A stretch of DNA of 20,159 bases, taken from IMG/VR virus record IMGVR_UViG_3300021964_000739, positions 1 through 20,159 of that record; one strand, given 5' to 3'. Numbering within the stretch: the first letter of the stretch is position 1; each line of letters begins with the position of its first letter. A program made the translations under genes and the position numbers. Below the pieces are notes generated by a model. It did no database searches and had not been told where the DNA came from. It saw only the letters and a program-made list of their open reading frames with translations. Positions 5,636 through 14,987 of this stretch are shown piece after piece. The stretch comes from a virus.

Positions 5636-6927
5636 TGCCATACGTTAATATACCAAATAGTGGATTAGGAGGAAGCGTTGCCAAAATAGTTGGTAAAATG
5701 CAAGGACAGGTTATGTCTAAGGTATTAGATACTTCAACAAACATAACTAATAAACTAAACAGAGAAGGCTGCCCAGAAAATAATGAAGTACAAAGGTTAA
5801 GAAATAAACTAAACCAAGCAAATAACGCACTATCAGCAGTACAGTCAAGATTAGCTAAGTTTAAAGCTATTCCAGGAAAATTGAAAGCACCCTTATCTGG
5901 GTTAGAGAAAGCGCTCCTGATAATTAAGTTACTACCTATACCTCAATCAGTACCACCTGGATTCGGTATACCGGTAAATATCTCTATGAAGTTTGCAGAT
6001 ATAATGCACCTGCTTAAAGAGCTAATAAAGCAAATAGATGAGCTTATAGAGTCCATTGAAGCTGTATTAGAAACTCCTTCATTAGCCTTAAGCTCTCTTA
6101 AAAGAAATCTAGGAGCAGCAGACAGTGCTTGTAAATCATGTGAAATTGAAGCAGCATTAAAAGCCCAACTTGCTAACGGCAATCTTACTCAGAAAGATTT
6201 AGACGATTTAGGGCTAACTGATGATGATGGAGATATGATATTTTCAAATTTAGGACCTCAACTACTTGCAGGTACGTCTAATCAAGGCCTTACTAACAGT
6301 ACAAAAGATAGTCTTAAGAGTACCGGTGATTTAAATAGAAAAGGTAAATGGACCGTTGGAGACGGAACAGACGGTACTAATACTGGAGATGGTGCTAGTA
6401 CTGGAGACGGTACTGGCGGTTCTGGTCAAGGTAGTAAAAACTTAGCTGCCGGTAGAAAGTACCTCAAAGACCAGGTATTAAAATATAATGATATAGAGTA
6501 CATCTGTCTCAAAGACCATATAGCAAGAAAATTAACACCTGACCAAGACCCAGAATACTGGTCGTCATTAGATAGTGCTTTTAGTAAAAGTAGTAATACA
6601 ATTATTGATGGACTTAGAAAATTAACTGATGGTAATATCGATAGAGATACTAAAGGGCTTATAAAAAGCTTTTTAGATACACTTAAACAAGAAGACGGTT
6701 CAAAGACAGGTCAAGCCGGTGAATATTACCATAGAGGACCTAATGGAGATTTATATAAGTTAGAGATTGTCGCTGATATAGATTCTCCTTCTATTGCACC
6801 AAGAAGGTTTGCAGTAGCTAAAGATACTTCGGATGTTATAGTACTTAGAGGACCAAAGTCCTTTAGTTCTTCCACTCAGGTACTTTTAGACGAAATAAAA
6901 TTCAGAATAGACAATCAACTTCCATAA
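5635..6927 (+). CDS. Putative baseplate/tail protein with CBM5/12-like carbohydrate-binding module (430 aa)
   Basis: The protein is modular. Residues 45-160 are helical with a coiled-coil-prone stretch (NEVQRLRNKLNQANNALSAV) and a Pro-rich hinge near 102-113. A CKSC at 166-169 follows. A Gly/Asp/Thr linker runs from 241 to 267. Residues 272-312 resemble a CBM5/12 chitin-binding-like module: GRKYLKDQVLKYNDIEYICL, then a short loop and DPEYWSSL, matching the Gx..V.Y....Y....W pattern. The C-terminal third (320-430) is soluble and unrecognised. It is linked to the spike gene by a TAATG junction and lies ahead of gp25, so a structural role in the hub or baseplate is likely. The sugar-binding function is inferred from the motif alone. 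The fold could be reused purely structurally. Confidence 0.7.
   Translation: MPYVNIPNSGLGGSVAKIVGKMQGQVMSKVLDTSTNITNKLNREGCPENNEVQRLRNKLNQANNALSAVQSRLAKFKAIPGKLKAPLSGLEKALLIIKLLPIPQSVPPGFGIPVNISMKFADIMHLLKELIKQIDELIESIEAVLETPSLALSSLKRNLGAADSACKSCEIEAALKAQLANGNLTQKDLDDLGLTDDDGDMIFSNLGPQLLAGTSNQGLTNSTKDSLKSTGDLNRKGKWTVGDGTDGTNTGDGASTGDGTGGSGQGSKNLAAGRKYLKDQVLKYNDIEYICLKDHIARKLTPDQDPEYWSSLDSAFSKSSNTIIDGLRKLTDGNIDRDTKGLIKSFLDTLKQEDGSKTGQAGEYYHRGPNGDLYKLEIVADIDSPSIAPRRFAVAKDTSDVIVLRGPKSFSSSTQVLLDEIKFRIDNQLP
6355..6430 (+). repeat. Imperfect GGAGAYGGT-type tandem repeat encoding Gly/Asp/Thr linker
   Basis: TACTGGAGATGGTGC (6381) and TACTGGAGACGGTAC (6399) repeat with an 18-base period, flanked by further degenerate copies (GGAGACGGAAC, TACTGGCGGT). 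They encode the flexible GDGTDGTNTGDGASTGDGTG linker before the CBM-like module. Such repeats allow slippage or recombination that changes linker length. Confidence 0.6.
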
Positions 6928-6933
6928 CCAAAC

Positions 6934-6941
6934 TATTTATA
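6934..6941 (+). promoter_or_regulatory. TATTTATA box immediately before gene 6945
   Basis: The 17-base gap holds TATTTATATAT running into the ATG. It is the same octamer as at 4108 and 14988. With only 3 bases between box and start, a promoter here would give a near-leaderless transcript, so a translation-initiation role or chance is as likely. Confidence 0.22.
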
Positions 6942-6944
6942 TAT

Positions 6945-7364
6945 ATGAAACTCGATCAATTAAGAAAAATCATACGAGAAGAAGTAAAAGCGGCAGTTAA
7001 GGAGGAGTTACAAGACGTAATGAATGAAGCTGTAAAATACGCTTCTACTCCTACTAAAGAAACTCAAGCTTACCAGACTGTTGAGAAAGGGCAACCTAAG
7101 AAATGGTCTTATGGTAAATCTTCTACTTTAGACGAGATGTTACAGCAGACAGCATCTGAAATGACTACTGAAGATTACAGAACAGTTATTAATGCTAACT
7201 CTGCTGGAGTTCAAGCACCTAACTTTGCACAACGTACTGCATCACAATTATCTGGAGCAGGTGCAGGTCTAGACTTATCAGCAGTACCAGGACTAGATTT
7301 AAGTAGAAGTAAGGCAATTTTAGATGCTGCTAATAAAAAGACAAAAGAAAGAGCAGGGCTCTAA
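6945..7364 (+). CDS. Small helical phage protein, probable tail/baseplate accessory (139 aa)
   Basis: The N-terminus (LRKIIREEVKAAVKEELQDV, residues 6-25) is a charged amphipathic helix of a kind I recall at the start of several proteins of T4-like marine phages. The middle is polar. Residues 95-122 are Ala/Gly/Leu-rich with the near-repeat AGLDLSAVPGLDLS, and the end is basic. It has no signal peptide or membrane segment. Its place between the hub proteins and gp25 and the 6-base spacing to gp25 suggest a role in tail assembly, but I cannot name one. Confidence 0.72.
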   Translation: MKLDQLRKIIREEVKAAVKEELQDVMNEAVKYASTPTKETQAYQTVEKGQPKKWSYGKSSTLDEMLQQTASEMTTEDYRTVINANSAGVQAPNFAQRTASQLSGAGAGLDLSAVPGLDLSRSKAILDAANKKTKERAGL

Positions 7365-7370
7365 TTATAT

Positions 7371-7781
7371 ATGGCTTTCGAAGTAAAAAAAATAGATCCG
7401 TTAGATTTACAACCTAGAAAAGCGGTAGGTTTAAAGTTACCTTTTTCTGGCAAAAGCGTATTTAACGTAAACTATACTACTGAAGAAGCAATAAAAACAA
7501 ATTTAATTCACTACTTTTTAACAGGTAGAGGAGAAAGATTTTTAAATATTGAATTTGGGAACGGTCTGCAAAGACTAATTTTCGACCAACTAACAGAGGA
7601 TAAAGTACGAGAGATAGATGCTACTGTAAAAGCAGATCTAAATTTTTACTTTCCCAGAGTAGAACCTCTTAGTATAGAGACAGTAGGAATACCGGATAAT
7701 AATACCGTACAGTTTACTATGAGGTATAAAGTAAAAAATACTAACATCGAAGATGAAGTAGTAATAAATTTTGAACAATAA
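7371..7781 (+). CDS. gp25: Baseplate wedge subunit gp25 (GPW/gp25 family, 136 aa)
   Basis: Length and motifs fit the GPW/gp25 baseplate family. TTEEAIKTNLIHYFLTGRGE (36-55) is the conserved first helix followed by the G-E-R turn. RFLNIEFGNGLQRLIFDQLT (56-75) is the signature in which FG.GL precedes a short helix. A C-terminal beta-hairpin follows (VQFTMRYKVKN, EDEVVINFEQ). In T4, gp25 forms the wedge core with gp6 and gp53 and contacts the sheath. This is the most secure call in the cluster with gp6. The TAA overlaps the gp6 ATG (TAATG), so the two partners are translationally coupled. Confidence 0.93.
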   Translation: MAFEVKKIDPLDLQPRKAVGLKLPFSGKSVFNVNYTTEEAIKTNLIHYFLTGRGERFLNIEFGNGLQRLIFDQLTEDKVREIDATVKADLNFYFPRVEPLSIETVGIPDNNTVQFTMRYKVKNTNIEDEVVINFEQ

Positions 7782-9598
7782 TGGCTGAGCAAAGAGACAT
7801 AAAGTACGTAAATAGAGAGTTTAGCGACTTTAAAGGACAGCTTATTGAGTTTGCAAAGAGCTACTTCCCTGATAGCTATAACGACTTTAATGATGCTGCT
7901 CCCGGGATGATGTTTATTGAAATGGCGGCATATGTTGGTGACGTCCTTTCTTTTTATCAAGATACTCAATTACAAGAAACATTCTTACAGCACGCACAGA
8001 ACCCCTCAAATCTATATTCATTAGCGTACATGATGGGGTACAGACCTAGAGTTACTACTGCGTCTGAAGTAGAAATAACCGTATCTCAACAGGTTGCAGC
8101 CTTATCTGGTAGTACTTATGCACCTAACTGGGATCAAGCAGCTAAGATACAAGAAAACAGTACTATAAAGTCTACAGCAGCAGGTAATACATCATTTATC
8201 CTACAAAACTCACTTGACTTTACTTTTTCTAGTTCTTATGACCCTACTGATGTATCTATTGCAACAGTAGATGAGGATAATAATCCTTCTGAGTATTTAC
8301 TTAAAAAGAAAGTAACTGCAATATCTGGGCAAATCAACACAGTTGAAGAGACATTTACTACAGCAGAAAAGTTTAAAACTCTTACTATCGATGACGAAAA
8401 TATAATTAATATATTAGATATTACAGATAGCGACGGAAATGCGTGGTATGAGGTACCTTTTCTAGGACAAGATACAATATTTGACGAAAAAGCTAACAAT
8501 AATACTGATAACGGTCTTATACCGTCATTACTACAAATTAAAAGAGTACCTAGAAGATTTGTAACTAGGTTTACATCTCAAGGTAAAATGCAAATACAGT
8601 TTGGAGCTGGGGTGAGCGTAGCTACAGATGAAGAATTCTTACCAGACCCAACCAACATTCAAACATACGGCGATAAGCAACATATAGAACAAATAGATAG
8701 AGCATTTGATCCATCTAACTTCTTATTTACAAGAACATATGGAATTGCTCCAAGTAATACAACATTAACCATTAGATACCTTACTGGAGGTGGTGTAGTA
8801 GCAAATGCACCTGCCAACTCTGTAACGGAAGCGGATGTAGTAACAACTACAGTAACAGACTCTACTTACTTAACCACATTGGCGTTTAACAACGAAAAAC
8901 CAGCTGCAGGAGGTAAGGATGGAGATACAGTAGAAGAGTTGAGACAAAATTCACTGAAAGCATTCTCTGAACAGAAGAGAGCTGTTACTACCGCGGACTA
9001 TACAGTAAGAGCATTATCACTCCCACCTCAGTTTGGTTCTATAGCTAAAGCATACGTAACTAAGGAGTTTAGTCAAAACAGAACAAGTATGTTAGAGACT
9101 AATCCTTTAGCATTATCAATGTATGTCTTAGCTTACGATAACAGTGGCAAACTAATTACAGCACCTACATCATTGAAAAATAATCTCAAGACATATCTTA
9201 CTGAGTATATGATGATAACGGATGCTATAGATATTAAAGATGCATTTGTAGTTAATATAGGAGTTAAGTTTGAGGTACTAACATTACCTAATTATGCTTC
9301 TAGAGATGTACTATTAAACTGTACTAACAGGCTTAAAGAATATTTTGCTACAACAAGAAGAAATATAAATCAACCTATCAACATATCAAATGTATTTACA
9401 GCCTTAGACCAAGTCAAAGGTGTGCAGACAGTGAAGTCTGTTAGAATTAACAACAAAGCAGGAGGTAATTACTCTCAATTTGCTTACGATACAGAGGGTG
9501 CTACTAAAGGAGGAGTTGTTTACCCTTCTTATGATCCTTGTATCTTTGAAGTTAAGTACCCTGATACAGATATAGAAGGTAGAGTAACAACAGTATAG
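7781..9598 (+). CDS. gp6: Baseplate wedge subunit gp6 (baseplate J-like, 605 aa)
   Basis: The first 95 residues hold the strongly conserved gp6 start: FKGQLIEFAKSYFPDSYNDF, then DAAPGMMFIEMAAYVGDVLS and YSLAYMMGYRPR. The middle (about 383-425) has the baseplate J-like segment LRQNSLKAFSEQKRAVTTAD followed by Y..RAL.LP..FG.I.KAYV. T4 gp6 is 660 aa, so the length is normal. The C-terminal part (about 490-590) includes the INQPINISNVFTALDQVKGV dimerisation-type region found in J-like proteins. gp6 forms the continuous ring of the inner baseplate with gp25 and gp7. No truncation is seen. The next ATG follows after one base. Confidence 0.93.
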   Translation: MAEQRDIKYVNREFSDFKGQLIEFAKSYFPDSYNDFNDAAPGMMFIEMAAYVGDVLSFYQDTQLQETFLQHAQNPSNLYSLAYMMGYRPRVTTASEVEITVSQQVAALSGSTYAPNWDQAAKIQENSTIKSTAAGNTSFILQNSLDFTFSSSYDPTDVSIATVDEDNNPSEYLLKKKVTAISGQINTVEETFTTAEKFKTLTIDDENIINILDITDSDGNAWYEVPFLGQDTIFDEKANNNTDNGLIPSLLQIKRVPRRFVTRFTSQGKMQIQFGAGVSVATDEEFLPDPTNIQTYGDKQHIEQIDRAFDPSNFLFTRTYGIAPSNTTLTIRYLTGGGVVANAPANSVTEADVVTTTVTDSTYLTTLAFNNEKPAAGGKDGDTVEELRQNSLKAFSEQKRAVTTADYTVRALSLPPQFGSIAKAYVTKEFSQNRTSMLETNPLALSMYVLAYDNSGKLITAPTSLKNNLKTYLTEYMMITDAIDIKDAFVVNIGVKFEVLTLPNYASRDVLLNCTNRLKEYFATTRRNINQPINISNVFTALDQVKGVQTVKSVRINNKAGGNYSQFAYDTEGATKGGVVYPSYDPCIFEVKYPDTDIEGRVTTV

Positions 9599-9599
9599 A

Positions 9600-10649
9600 A
9601 TGGCAGTATATAGAATATATCCCGAAAAAGATGCTTACATCTGGTCAGAACCTACAGTAGCCGGTATTTACGGTAATGCAGGTAAAGACGAGGTAGTAGA
9701 GGTTGGCGGGTATCCCGATATTAACACAGTAGGTAGAACTAAACGAACCTTAGTGCAGTTTAGCCAAGCTGAATTGACATCTAGTATTGATACTAAAGTT
9801 ACAGGTTCATATAGTGCAAGCTTACACCTTTCCCTTGCCCACGCTTCAGAAATACCAGACACGTACACCCTTTTTGCTTACCCTGTTTCTTCTTCTTGGA
9901 AAAACGGTACAGGTAGAGGAGGTGATAGTCCTGCTAATAAAACAGGAGTAAGTTGGAAATTTAAAGATGATTATTCAACTGAATGGGATACCTTAGGAGG
10001 AGATTACTTAACAGATTATTCTGCTAGTCAAACATTTAATCTTAGTTCAGACTACGATGTTAATATGAACGTTACATCTATCATTGATACAATGTACAGC
10101 GGTTCTATAGATAATAACGGACTATTATTAAAAATACAAGATAGTTACGAAAACTACACATCAGCAAGCATAAACCTAAAGTATTATGGCTCTGACACAC
10201 ATACTATTTTTCCTCCTTATTTAGAGTTAAAATGGGACGATTCAACCTATGATAGTACTTTAACAGAGTTAGATACTGATATTGTTACTGTAGGTATAAA
10301 AAACCACAGACAAGAATACACAGACTCAGATAAGACTAAATTTAGAATCTCTGCTAGACCGAAGTATCCGACTAGAACGTTTTCTACTTCATCTATCTAC
10401 CTAACAAATTATAAATTACCGGAAAATTCTTATTGGGGTATTCAAGATGATTTTAGTCAAGAAATGATTATAGATTTTGATAATACATTTACTAAGATAA
10501 GCGCTGACAACACTAGTAGTTATTTTGATGTATACATGGATACCCTTCAACCTGAAAGGTACTACAAGCTTTTAATCAAAACTACTTTAAATGGAAGTGT
10601 AATTGTAATTGATAACAATAACATTTTTAAAGTAGTGAAGAATGGCTAA
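9600..10649 (+). CDS. Virion structural protein with DNRLRE/CBM96-like beta-sandwich (349 aa)
   Basis: Residues 1-215 have the layout of a DNRLRE-type beta-sandwich, a fold common in secreted carbohydrate-associated proteins. AYIWSEPTVAGIYGNAGKDE opens it, TLVQFSQAEL at 51-60 follows, then YPVSSSWKNGTGRGGDSP (93-110), GVSWKFKDD, a Trp-Gly-Gly segment near 129-134 and NNGLLLKIQDS (172-182). Residues 255-349 form a second unit, with SYWGIQDDFSQEMIIDFDN, TKIS.D..SSYFDVYMDTLQ and PERYYKLLIKT, of a type I recall in structural proteins of marine T4-like phages. It lies between gp6 and the gpI/gp7-like gene, so a wedge-attached position is likely. I cannot equate it to T4 gp8 or gp10. It overlaps the next gene by 8 bases. 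Confidence 0.72.
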   Translation: MAVYRIYPEKDAYIWSEPTVAGIYGNAGKDEVVEVGGYPDINTVGRTKRTLVQFSQAELTSSIDTKVTGSYSASLHLSLAHASEIPDTYTLFAYPVSSSWKNGTGRGGDSPANKTGVSWKFKDDYSTEWDTLGGDYLTDYSASQTFNLSSDYDVNMNVTSIIDTMYSGSIDNNGLLLKIQDSYENYTSASINLKYYGSDTHTIFPPYLELKWDDSTYDSTLTELDTDIVTVGIKNHRQEYTDSDKTKFRISARPKYPTRTFSTSSIYLTNYKLPENSYWGIQDDFSQEMIIDFDNTFTKISADNTSSYFDVYMDTLQPERYYKLLIKTTLNGSVIVIDNNNIFKVVKNG

Positions 10650-10986
10650 GAACGTAAAAATTTCTAAAACAGTTTATAATAAGGATACCTTCAATAAGGT
10701 AATCGATAGAGAGTTCAAGTCTTTCATACCTGCAGTAGATGTAGAGCAGGAAAGAACTATTGAACAGTTTTTTAGTGAATACGAAAGACTGTACCTCGAA
10801 ATATCACCAGAAGGAGAAAATCAATCACATGCTTACTTAATAAATAAAAGTAGTGAGTTAGTAGACTATGAAAAAGACACTACTGATATTCAACCTCTAT
10901 TAGATGAAATTGCACAGTTAAGAATACAGGTTCTTGATCAACAACAACAAATTATAGATTTAAATATAACACAAGCAGAACAATAA
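10642..10986 (+). CDS. Small protein with C-terminal coiled coil, baseplate cluster (114 aa)
   Basis: The N-terminus is basic (MAKNVKISKTVYNKDTFNKV). The middle (26-70) is an acidic mixed region with FKSFIPAVDVEQERTIEQFF. Residues 82-112 form a clear heptad pattern (IQPLLDEIAQLRIQVLDQQQ), so a trimeric or dimeric coiled coil is likely. The protein has no signal peptide. The 8-base overlap with the gene before and 1-base gap to the gene after suggest stoichiometric expression with them. A connector between the DNRLRE-like protein and the large wedge protein is plausible but not demonstrated. Confidence 0.75.
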   Translation: MAKNVKISKTVYNKDTFNKVIDREFKSFIPAVDVEQERTIEQFFSEYERLYLEISPEGENQSHAYLINKSSELVDYEKDTTDIQPLLDEIAQLRIQVLDQQQQIIDLNITQAEQ

Positions 10987-10987
10987 C

Positions 10988-13900
10988 GTGTCAGAATTTA
11001 TATACAATATAGAGCAATTAGAGCTAGAAAGTTTAGCTCAACCTTCGAAAATTACAGCGAAGGATAAATCTCTTATTGGCGATTATAAAATAGATAATGT
11101 TTTTAATATAGCTCAATCAAGAGTTAGTGTAGGTGTTTATTCTATCGATAATACACTATTAGAGTTTGTTCCTAACTTTAAAGGATATACCTTCGATGGT
11201 AGTGCAGAAATAAGTGGTGATAGAGGTGCAACCTCTGTTGTATTAGATCCCGAAAAAGATATAAAAGAGTTAAACTATTCTACTGGTGATATAAGAATAC
11301 TTTATAACTTTACTAATAACGCATTTTCGGAGACTCAAAAAGGAGGTACTTTTTTTATATCTGAAATTTCTAGTGATAGGACAGAAATAAAGGCTTCAAC
11401 TTTAGAGCTTACTCCTGAACAAATTGTTAACTATGTTAGCGTATTAAGAAAGAAATTAGAAGATGCTTCTTACTTCTCTCAGTTTAGAGTAGACTTTGGT
11501 GAAAATAATTTTGCACTAGGGATAAATGTTAGTACGTTAACAGAAAACGGAGTAACATATCTTACCCTAAGACTTTATAGTCCTTTAACTGACGACTTAA
11601 CTGTAAAAGATAAATTTACAGTAGAAGAAATTGTTAGTGACAGTACACTTTACGAAATTACAGCCCAACCAGTTGTAGATAAACTGAAGATACCTTTTTT
11701 AAAAGGTCCTAACTTTTCAATAGAAGAAGTAGAAAAATCAACTGAACCTACACAGTTTTTAAATTATAACGACTTATTCTCCTACCCAGTATCTGGTTCC
11801 TACTATGAACTATTTAGTTTATTTAATAATGCTGGAGCTGAGATTGCAATTAATCATGAAGATTATAGTGATTTTATTCACTTTTCATCAGCAGAAGAAA
11901 GATTAAGAAACTTTCATTATAAATTACAGTTAATAGAAAGTTATGAAGAAGCTATAGACACCATATCAGCTTCTGCAGCATCACCTAGTGGGTCTAACTT
12001 TCTTACTCAGATTTCCGGTAGTCAAAGCTACTATGAAAATTTAATTAGAGGATTAGTTAATAACTTTGATCATTATGATAGGTTTTTATACTACTCTAGT
12101 GGATCAAAATCATGGCCTAAAAGTAATACCTCTAGACCCTATACAAACTATGCCTCTGACTCCCTTACCGGCAGTGACTGGTTAGAAGCACAGCTCATAT
12201 CAGCTTCTAACTACGATGTAAGTAATGTAGACATTTTAACTAATACAATACCAGCATTCCTTAGAGAAGATTCAAATAACGAGCAATATTTAATGTTTAT
12301 TCATATGATTGCTCAACACTTTGACAATCTTTGGATTTACTTTAAAGCTGTAGCCGATAAGTATGATACTGATCACCGCCTTAACTTCGGTGTTAGTAAA
12401 GACCTGGTAAGAGATGTAGTCGAATCATTTGGTGTTAATCTATACTCTACAAATCAAAATACCGACGACTTATTTGCTAGATTTTTAGGTTCTTCATTCC
12501 CTACCGGAAGTGAGACTATTACTTCTATGTCTGTAGCAACTTCTGCTTCTTATAATAGTGGATCAACAGCATTAGAATATCTACAACCTGTACCTAAAAA
12601 TGATTACGAGAAAGAAGTATATAAAAGAATTTACCATAACTTACCTCACTTAGTTAAGACTAAAGGAACTGAAAGAGGTTTAAGAGCGTTGATAAACTGT
12701 TTTGGTGTACCTGAATCTATTTTAAAAATTAGAACATTCGGTGGTGCTAAGGTAGATCAATTTTCTTTTCTAGGACCTGACGCTTCTATTACTTCAAGTT
12801 TATATCAATCAGGTAGCGATACATACAGAAGCGGTTCATATAAAATTAGAACAGATAATACAGGTAGTAATGTATCTGGTAGTACACTGTCTAGGTATGT
12901 TTCTGTAGAACAGAAAAACAAAAAATACACTGACGATATACATAATGTAGAGATTGCATTTAACATATCTAAGCTAACAGATGACCTACTCGAAACTAAA
13001 ACTGGAAATGTTGGCTTTGACATAGATAGTTACATTGGAGATCCAAGATTACGCTTTGAAGATAAGTATGACGAATTAAACGCTTATAGAGAAGAAATAG
13101 TAGAGCTAGGACTTACTTGGGATACTATTCAAGACAAGTGGTCTAACATAGAAGGAAACTGGGATGATGTTTTAGCATTCGCTAAATCTCCTAAATCGTT
13201 TATAAGATTACTTAACTTCTTTGATAGTGCAATCTTTAAAATGATTAAAGACTTTGTACCTGCAAGATCAAAAGTAGATACAGGTATAATAATCAAATCA
13301 CCAAAACTACATAGAAGTAAAGTAAAGCAAGTAGAAGTTTCTTTTACCGACGATCAATATTCAGCTTCTATTCAAACTAATACCGTAACCGGTAGTCAAG
13401 GAGGTACTTATGATTCATCAGGTAGCTTCAACTATACTACGAATTACGATGCACACATTGTTACTCCATTAGGAGTTGCCGTAAGAAATATAACGGACGA
13501 ATCTCCAATGTATAATGGAGAATTATCTGGATCTTTGGTACTTGCATCTGATGGTGAAGTAGGTAAGAATAACCCATTCTTAAACCTAGCACAACCTATC
13601 ATACAGCTGGATATTACTACATTTAACTTCTCACTACCACCACCACCTGCTTGTATTATAGCATTAACAGGTAGTTATTTAGGTGAGTACTATGTACTAG
13701 GTGTGGTAGATGATACAGACACAGATGAATCTGTAAGCATTACTTACCCGCTAGCAGTAAGTGAAGTAACTTCATCGTATGCATTTGCACATGACTTTGA
13801 CACTTATGAATTCTTTACTATTCAAGCAAGCGGTGAGGTTAACTACGGTGACTACTCAGGGTATGCAGCTACATTTGTAGGCTGGTATAACAACTCTGCA

Positions 13901-14005
13901 GGAACAGGATCAGCTATATCAACTGAAAACCCGCTGACTATTTATAGATATGACGAGCAGACTTATGGTAATAAGTTCTATGCTAAATTCTCAAACGACT
14001 ACTAA
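10988..14005 (+). CDS. Large baseplate wedge protein, gpI/gp7-like (1005 aa)
   Basis: The start is GTG (base 10988) one base after the previous stop; no nearby in-frame ATG fits as well. Residues 418-590 resemble the P2 gpI tail-protein family: NTIPAFLRE, then YLMFIHMIAQHFDNLWIYFK (434-453), and NLPHLVKTKGTERGLRALIN (551-570) followed by CFGVPESILKIRTFGG. The KGT..GL..L...FG motif is the family signature. Length is close to T4 gp7 (1032 aa), which holds the same place after gp6, so it is probably the gp7 counterpart linking inner ring and periphery. After a PPPP hinge at 884, the C-terminal 120 residues look like an added beta domain with FVGWYNNSAGTGSAIS (963-978), similar to InlB B-repeat/Flg_new modules. 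SGS/TGS tripeptides are frequent throughout. Confidence 0.82.
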   Translation: MSEFIYNIEQLELESLAQPSKITAKDKSLIGDYKIDNVFNIAQSRVSVGVYSIDNTLLEFVPNFKGYTFDGSAEISGDRGATSVVLDPEKDIKELNYSTGDIRILYNFTNNAFSETQKGGTFFISEISSDRTEIKASTLELTPEQIVNYVSVLRKKLEDASYFSQFRVDFGENNFALGINVSTLTENGVTYLTLRLYSPLTDDLTVKDKFTVEEIVSDSTLYEITAQPVVDKLKIPFLKGPNFSIEEVEKSTEPTQFLNYNDLFSYPVSGSYYELFSLFNNAGAEIAINHEDYSDFIHFSSAEERLRNFHYKLQLIESYEEAIDTISASAASPSGSNFLTQISGSQSYYENLIRGLVNNFDHYDRFLYYSSGSKSWPKSNTSRPYTNYASDSLTGSDWLEAQLISASNYDVSNVDILTNTIPAFLREDSNNEQYLMFIHMIAQHFDNLWIYFKAVADKYDTDHRLNFGVSKDLVRDVVESFGVNLYSTNQNTDDLFARFLGSSFPTGSETITSMSVATSASYNSGSTALEYLQPVPKNDYEKEVYKRIYHNLPHLVKTKGTERGLRALINCFGVPESILKIRTFGGAKVDQFSFLGPDASITSSLYQSGSDTYRSGSYKIRTDNTGSNVSGSTLSRYVSVEQKNKKYTDDIHNVEIAFNISKLTDDLLETKTGNVGFDIDSYIGDPRLRFEDKYDELNAYREEIVELGLTWDTIQDKWSNIEGNWDDVLAFAKSPKSFIRLLNFFDSAIFKMIKDFVPARSKVDTGIIIKSPKLHRSKVKQVEVSFTDDQYSASIQTNTVTGSQGGTYDSSGSFNYTTNYDAHIVTPLGVAVRNITDESPMYNGELSGSLVLASDGEVGKNNPFLNLAQPIIQLDITTFNFSLPPPPACIIALTGSYLGEYYVLGVVDDTDTDESVSITYPLAVSEVTSSYAFAHDFDTYEFFTIQASGEVNYGDYSGYAATFVGWYNNSAGTGSAISTENPLTIYRYDEQTYGNKFYAKFSNDY

Positions 14006-14007
14006 TA

Positions 14008-14970
14008 ATGAATCTAGAAGAGTTTATTAATACTGACCCCAATCAATACGGTAGAGGAAACGCCAATATATTCTACAGCTCCAGTCTCTCTGGGTCTGAT
14101 GAGGTACCGGTTGCTCCTTTTACCATATTAGGAATGTCAGTACCCCTTACAGATTTAAATGGGAACAATTTAGTATCCCCGTTAAAAGAGGTAGATAAAT
14201 TTAAATTTGATTTTGGCGGACAGAGAGTAGAAGCAACTATAACAGGTAGACAAAAGAAGAATACATATTTCTTTTTCTCATTTGATCCTATAATAGTTAA
14301 TGGAATACCGGAAGAAGAACAGGGCGTTAGAGTAGAAGAAGATTCAGAATTTGTTTTCTTTCCGTATTTCGAGAGTAGTTACTTCAATAGCGACTACAAC
14401 CCCTTCCAGGGATCTGCACAGACATTATTATTAAATTCGGTAGTACAGGTGGTAGATAGATCTACATCACAAGCTCAACCTACTAACTTAGATGCTTTAT
14501 TATCTCAAACTGCTCAAAGAGCACAAATGCCGGACAGTTCATATGAAACAGCTGGACTGATTTCCGGTAAGTACCTAGGTGCAAAACTAACAAATGCTAC
14601 TACGAACTTTAACGTTTCTAAAGAAGCATTAACAAGACACGTATTACAATATGGAATATCTGGCTCAGAACCTGCCTTAAGCTTTAAATTATTTGATGGT
14701 AGTATTCACTCATCAGATGCAGATACTAATACCATTAAAGGTCTATCTGACTCGGATAGAACTAAAATAGAAGTGTATTTTAACTCATACAGACAACTAA
14801 GCGGGAGTCTTTTAACATTTCCTAACTTCCCTCTAACAGGTAATATTTTATATGTAGGAGTAGAAGGATCTAAAGATCTTAGAAAAGCTGTAGATGCTAA
14901 AGTATATTCTATTGAGAAAAACAGAGTATATATTACAGATGAGGACGGTATTGTGACTTCATTTGCTTAA
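14008..14970 (+). CDS. Unrecognised virion structural protein (320 aa)
   Basis: I recognise no named family. The first 25 residues (FINTDPNQYGRGNANIFYSS) are polar. Residues 30-130 look beta-rich (VAPFTILGMSVPLTDLNGN, KFDFGGQRVEATITGRQKK, NTYFFFSFDPIIV). Residues 150-210 are helical and Ala/Gln-rich, including NLDALLSQTAQRAQMPDSSY. The end is again beta-like (NILYVGVEGSKDLRKAVDAK). It has no signal peptide. The start follows the gpI/gp7-like gene as TAATAATG, and a gap with a TATTTATA box comes after, so it closes the long wedge run. Position suggests a baseplate or short fibre component. Confidence 0.72.
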   Translation: MNLEEFINTDPNQYGRGNANIFYSSSLSGSDEVPVAPFTILGMSVPLTDLNGNNLVSPLKEVDKFKFDFGGQRVEATITGRQKKNTYFFFSFDPIIVNGIPEEEQGVRVEEDSEFVFFPYFESSYFNSDYNPFQGSAQTLLLNSVVQVVDRSTSQAQPTNLDALLSQTAQRAQMPDSSYETAGLISGKYLGAKLTNATTNFNVSKEALTRHVLQYGISGSEPALSFKLFDGSIHSSDADTNTIKGLSDSDRTKIEVYFNSYRQLSGSLLTFPNFPLTGNILYVGVEGSKDLRKAVDAKVYSIEKNRVYITDEDGIVTSFA

Positions 14971-14987
14971 TAAACTAAATTAACATA

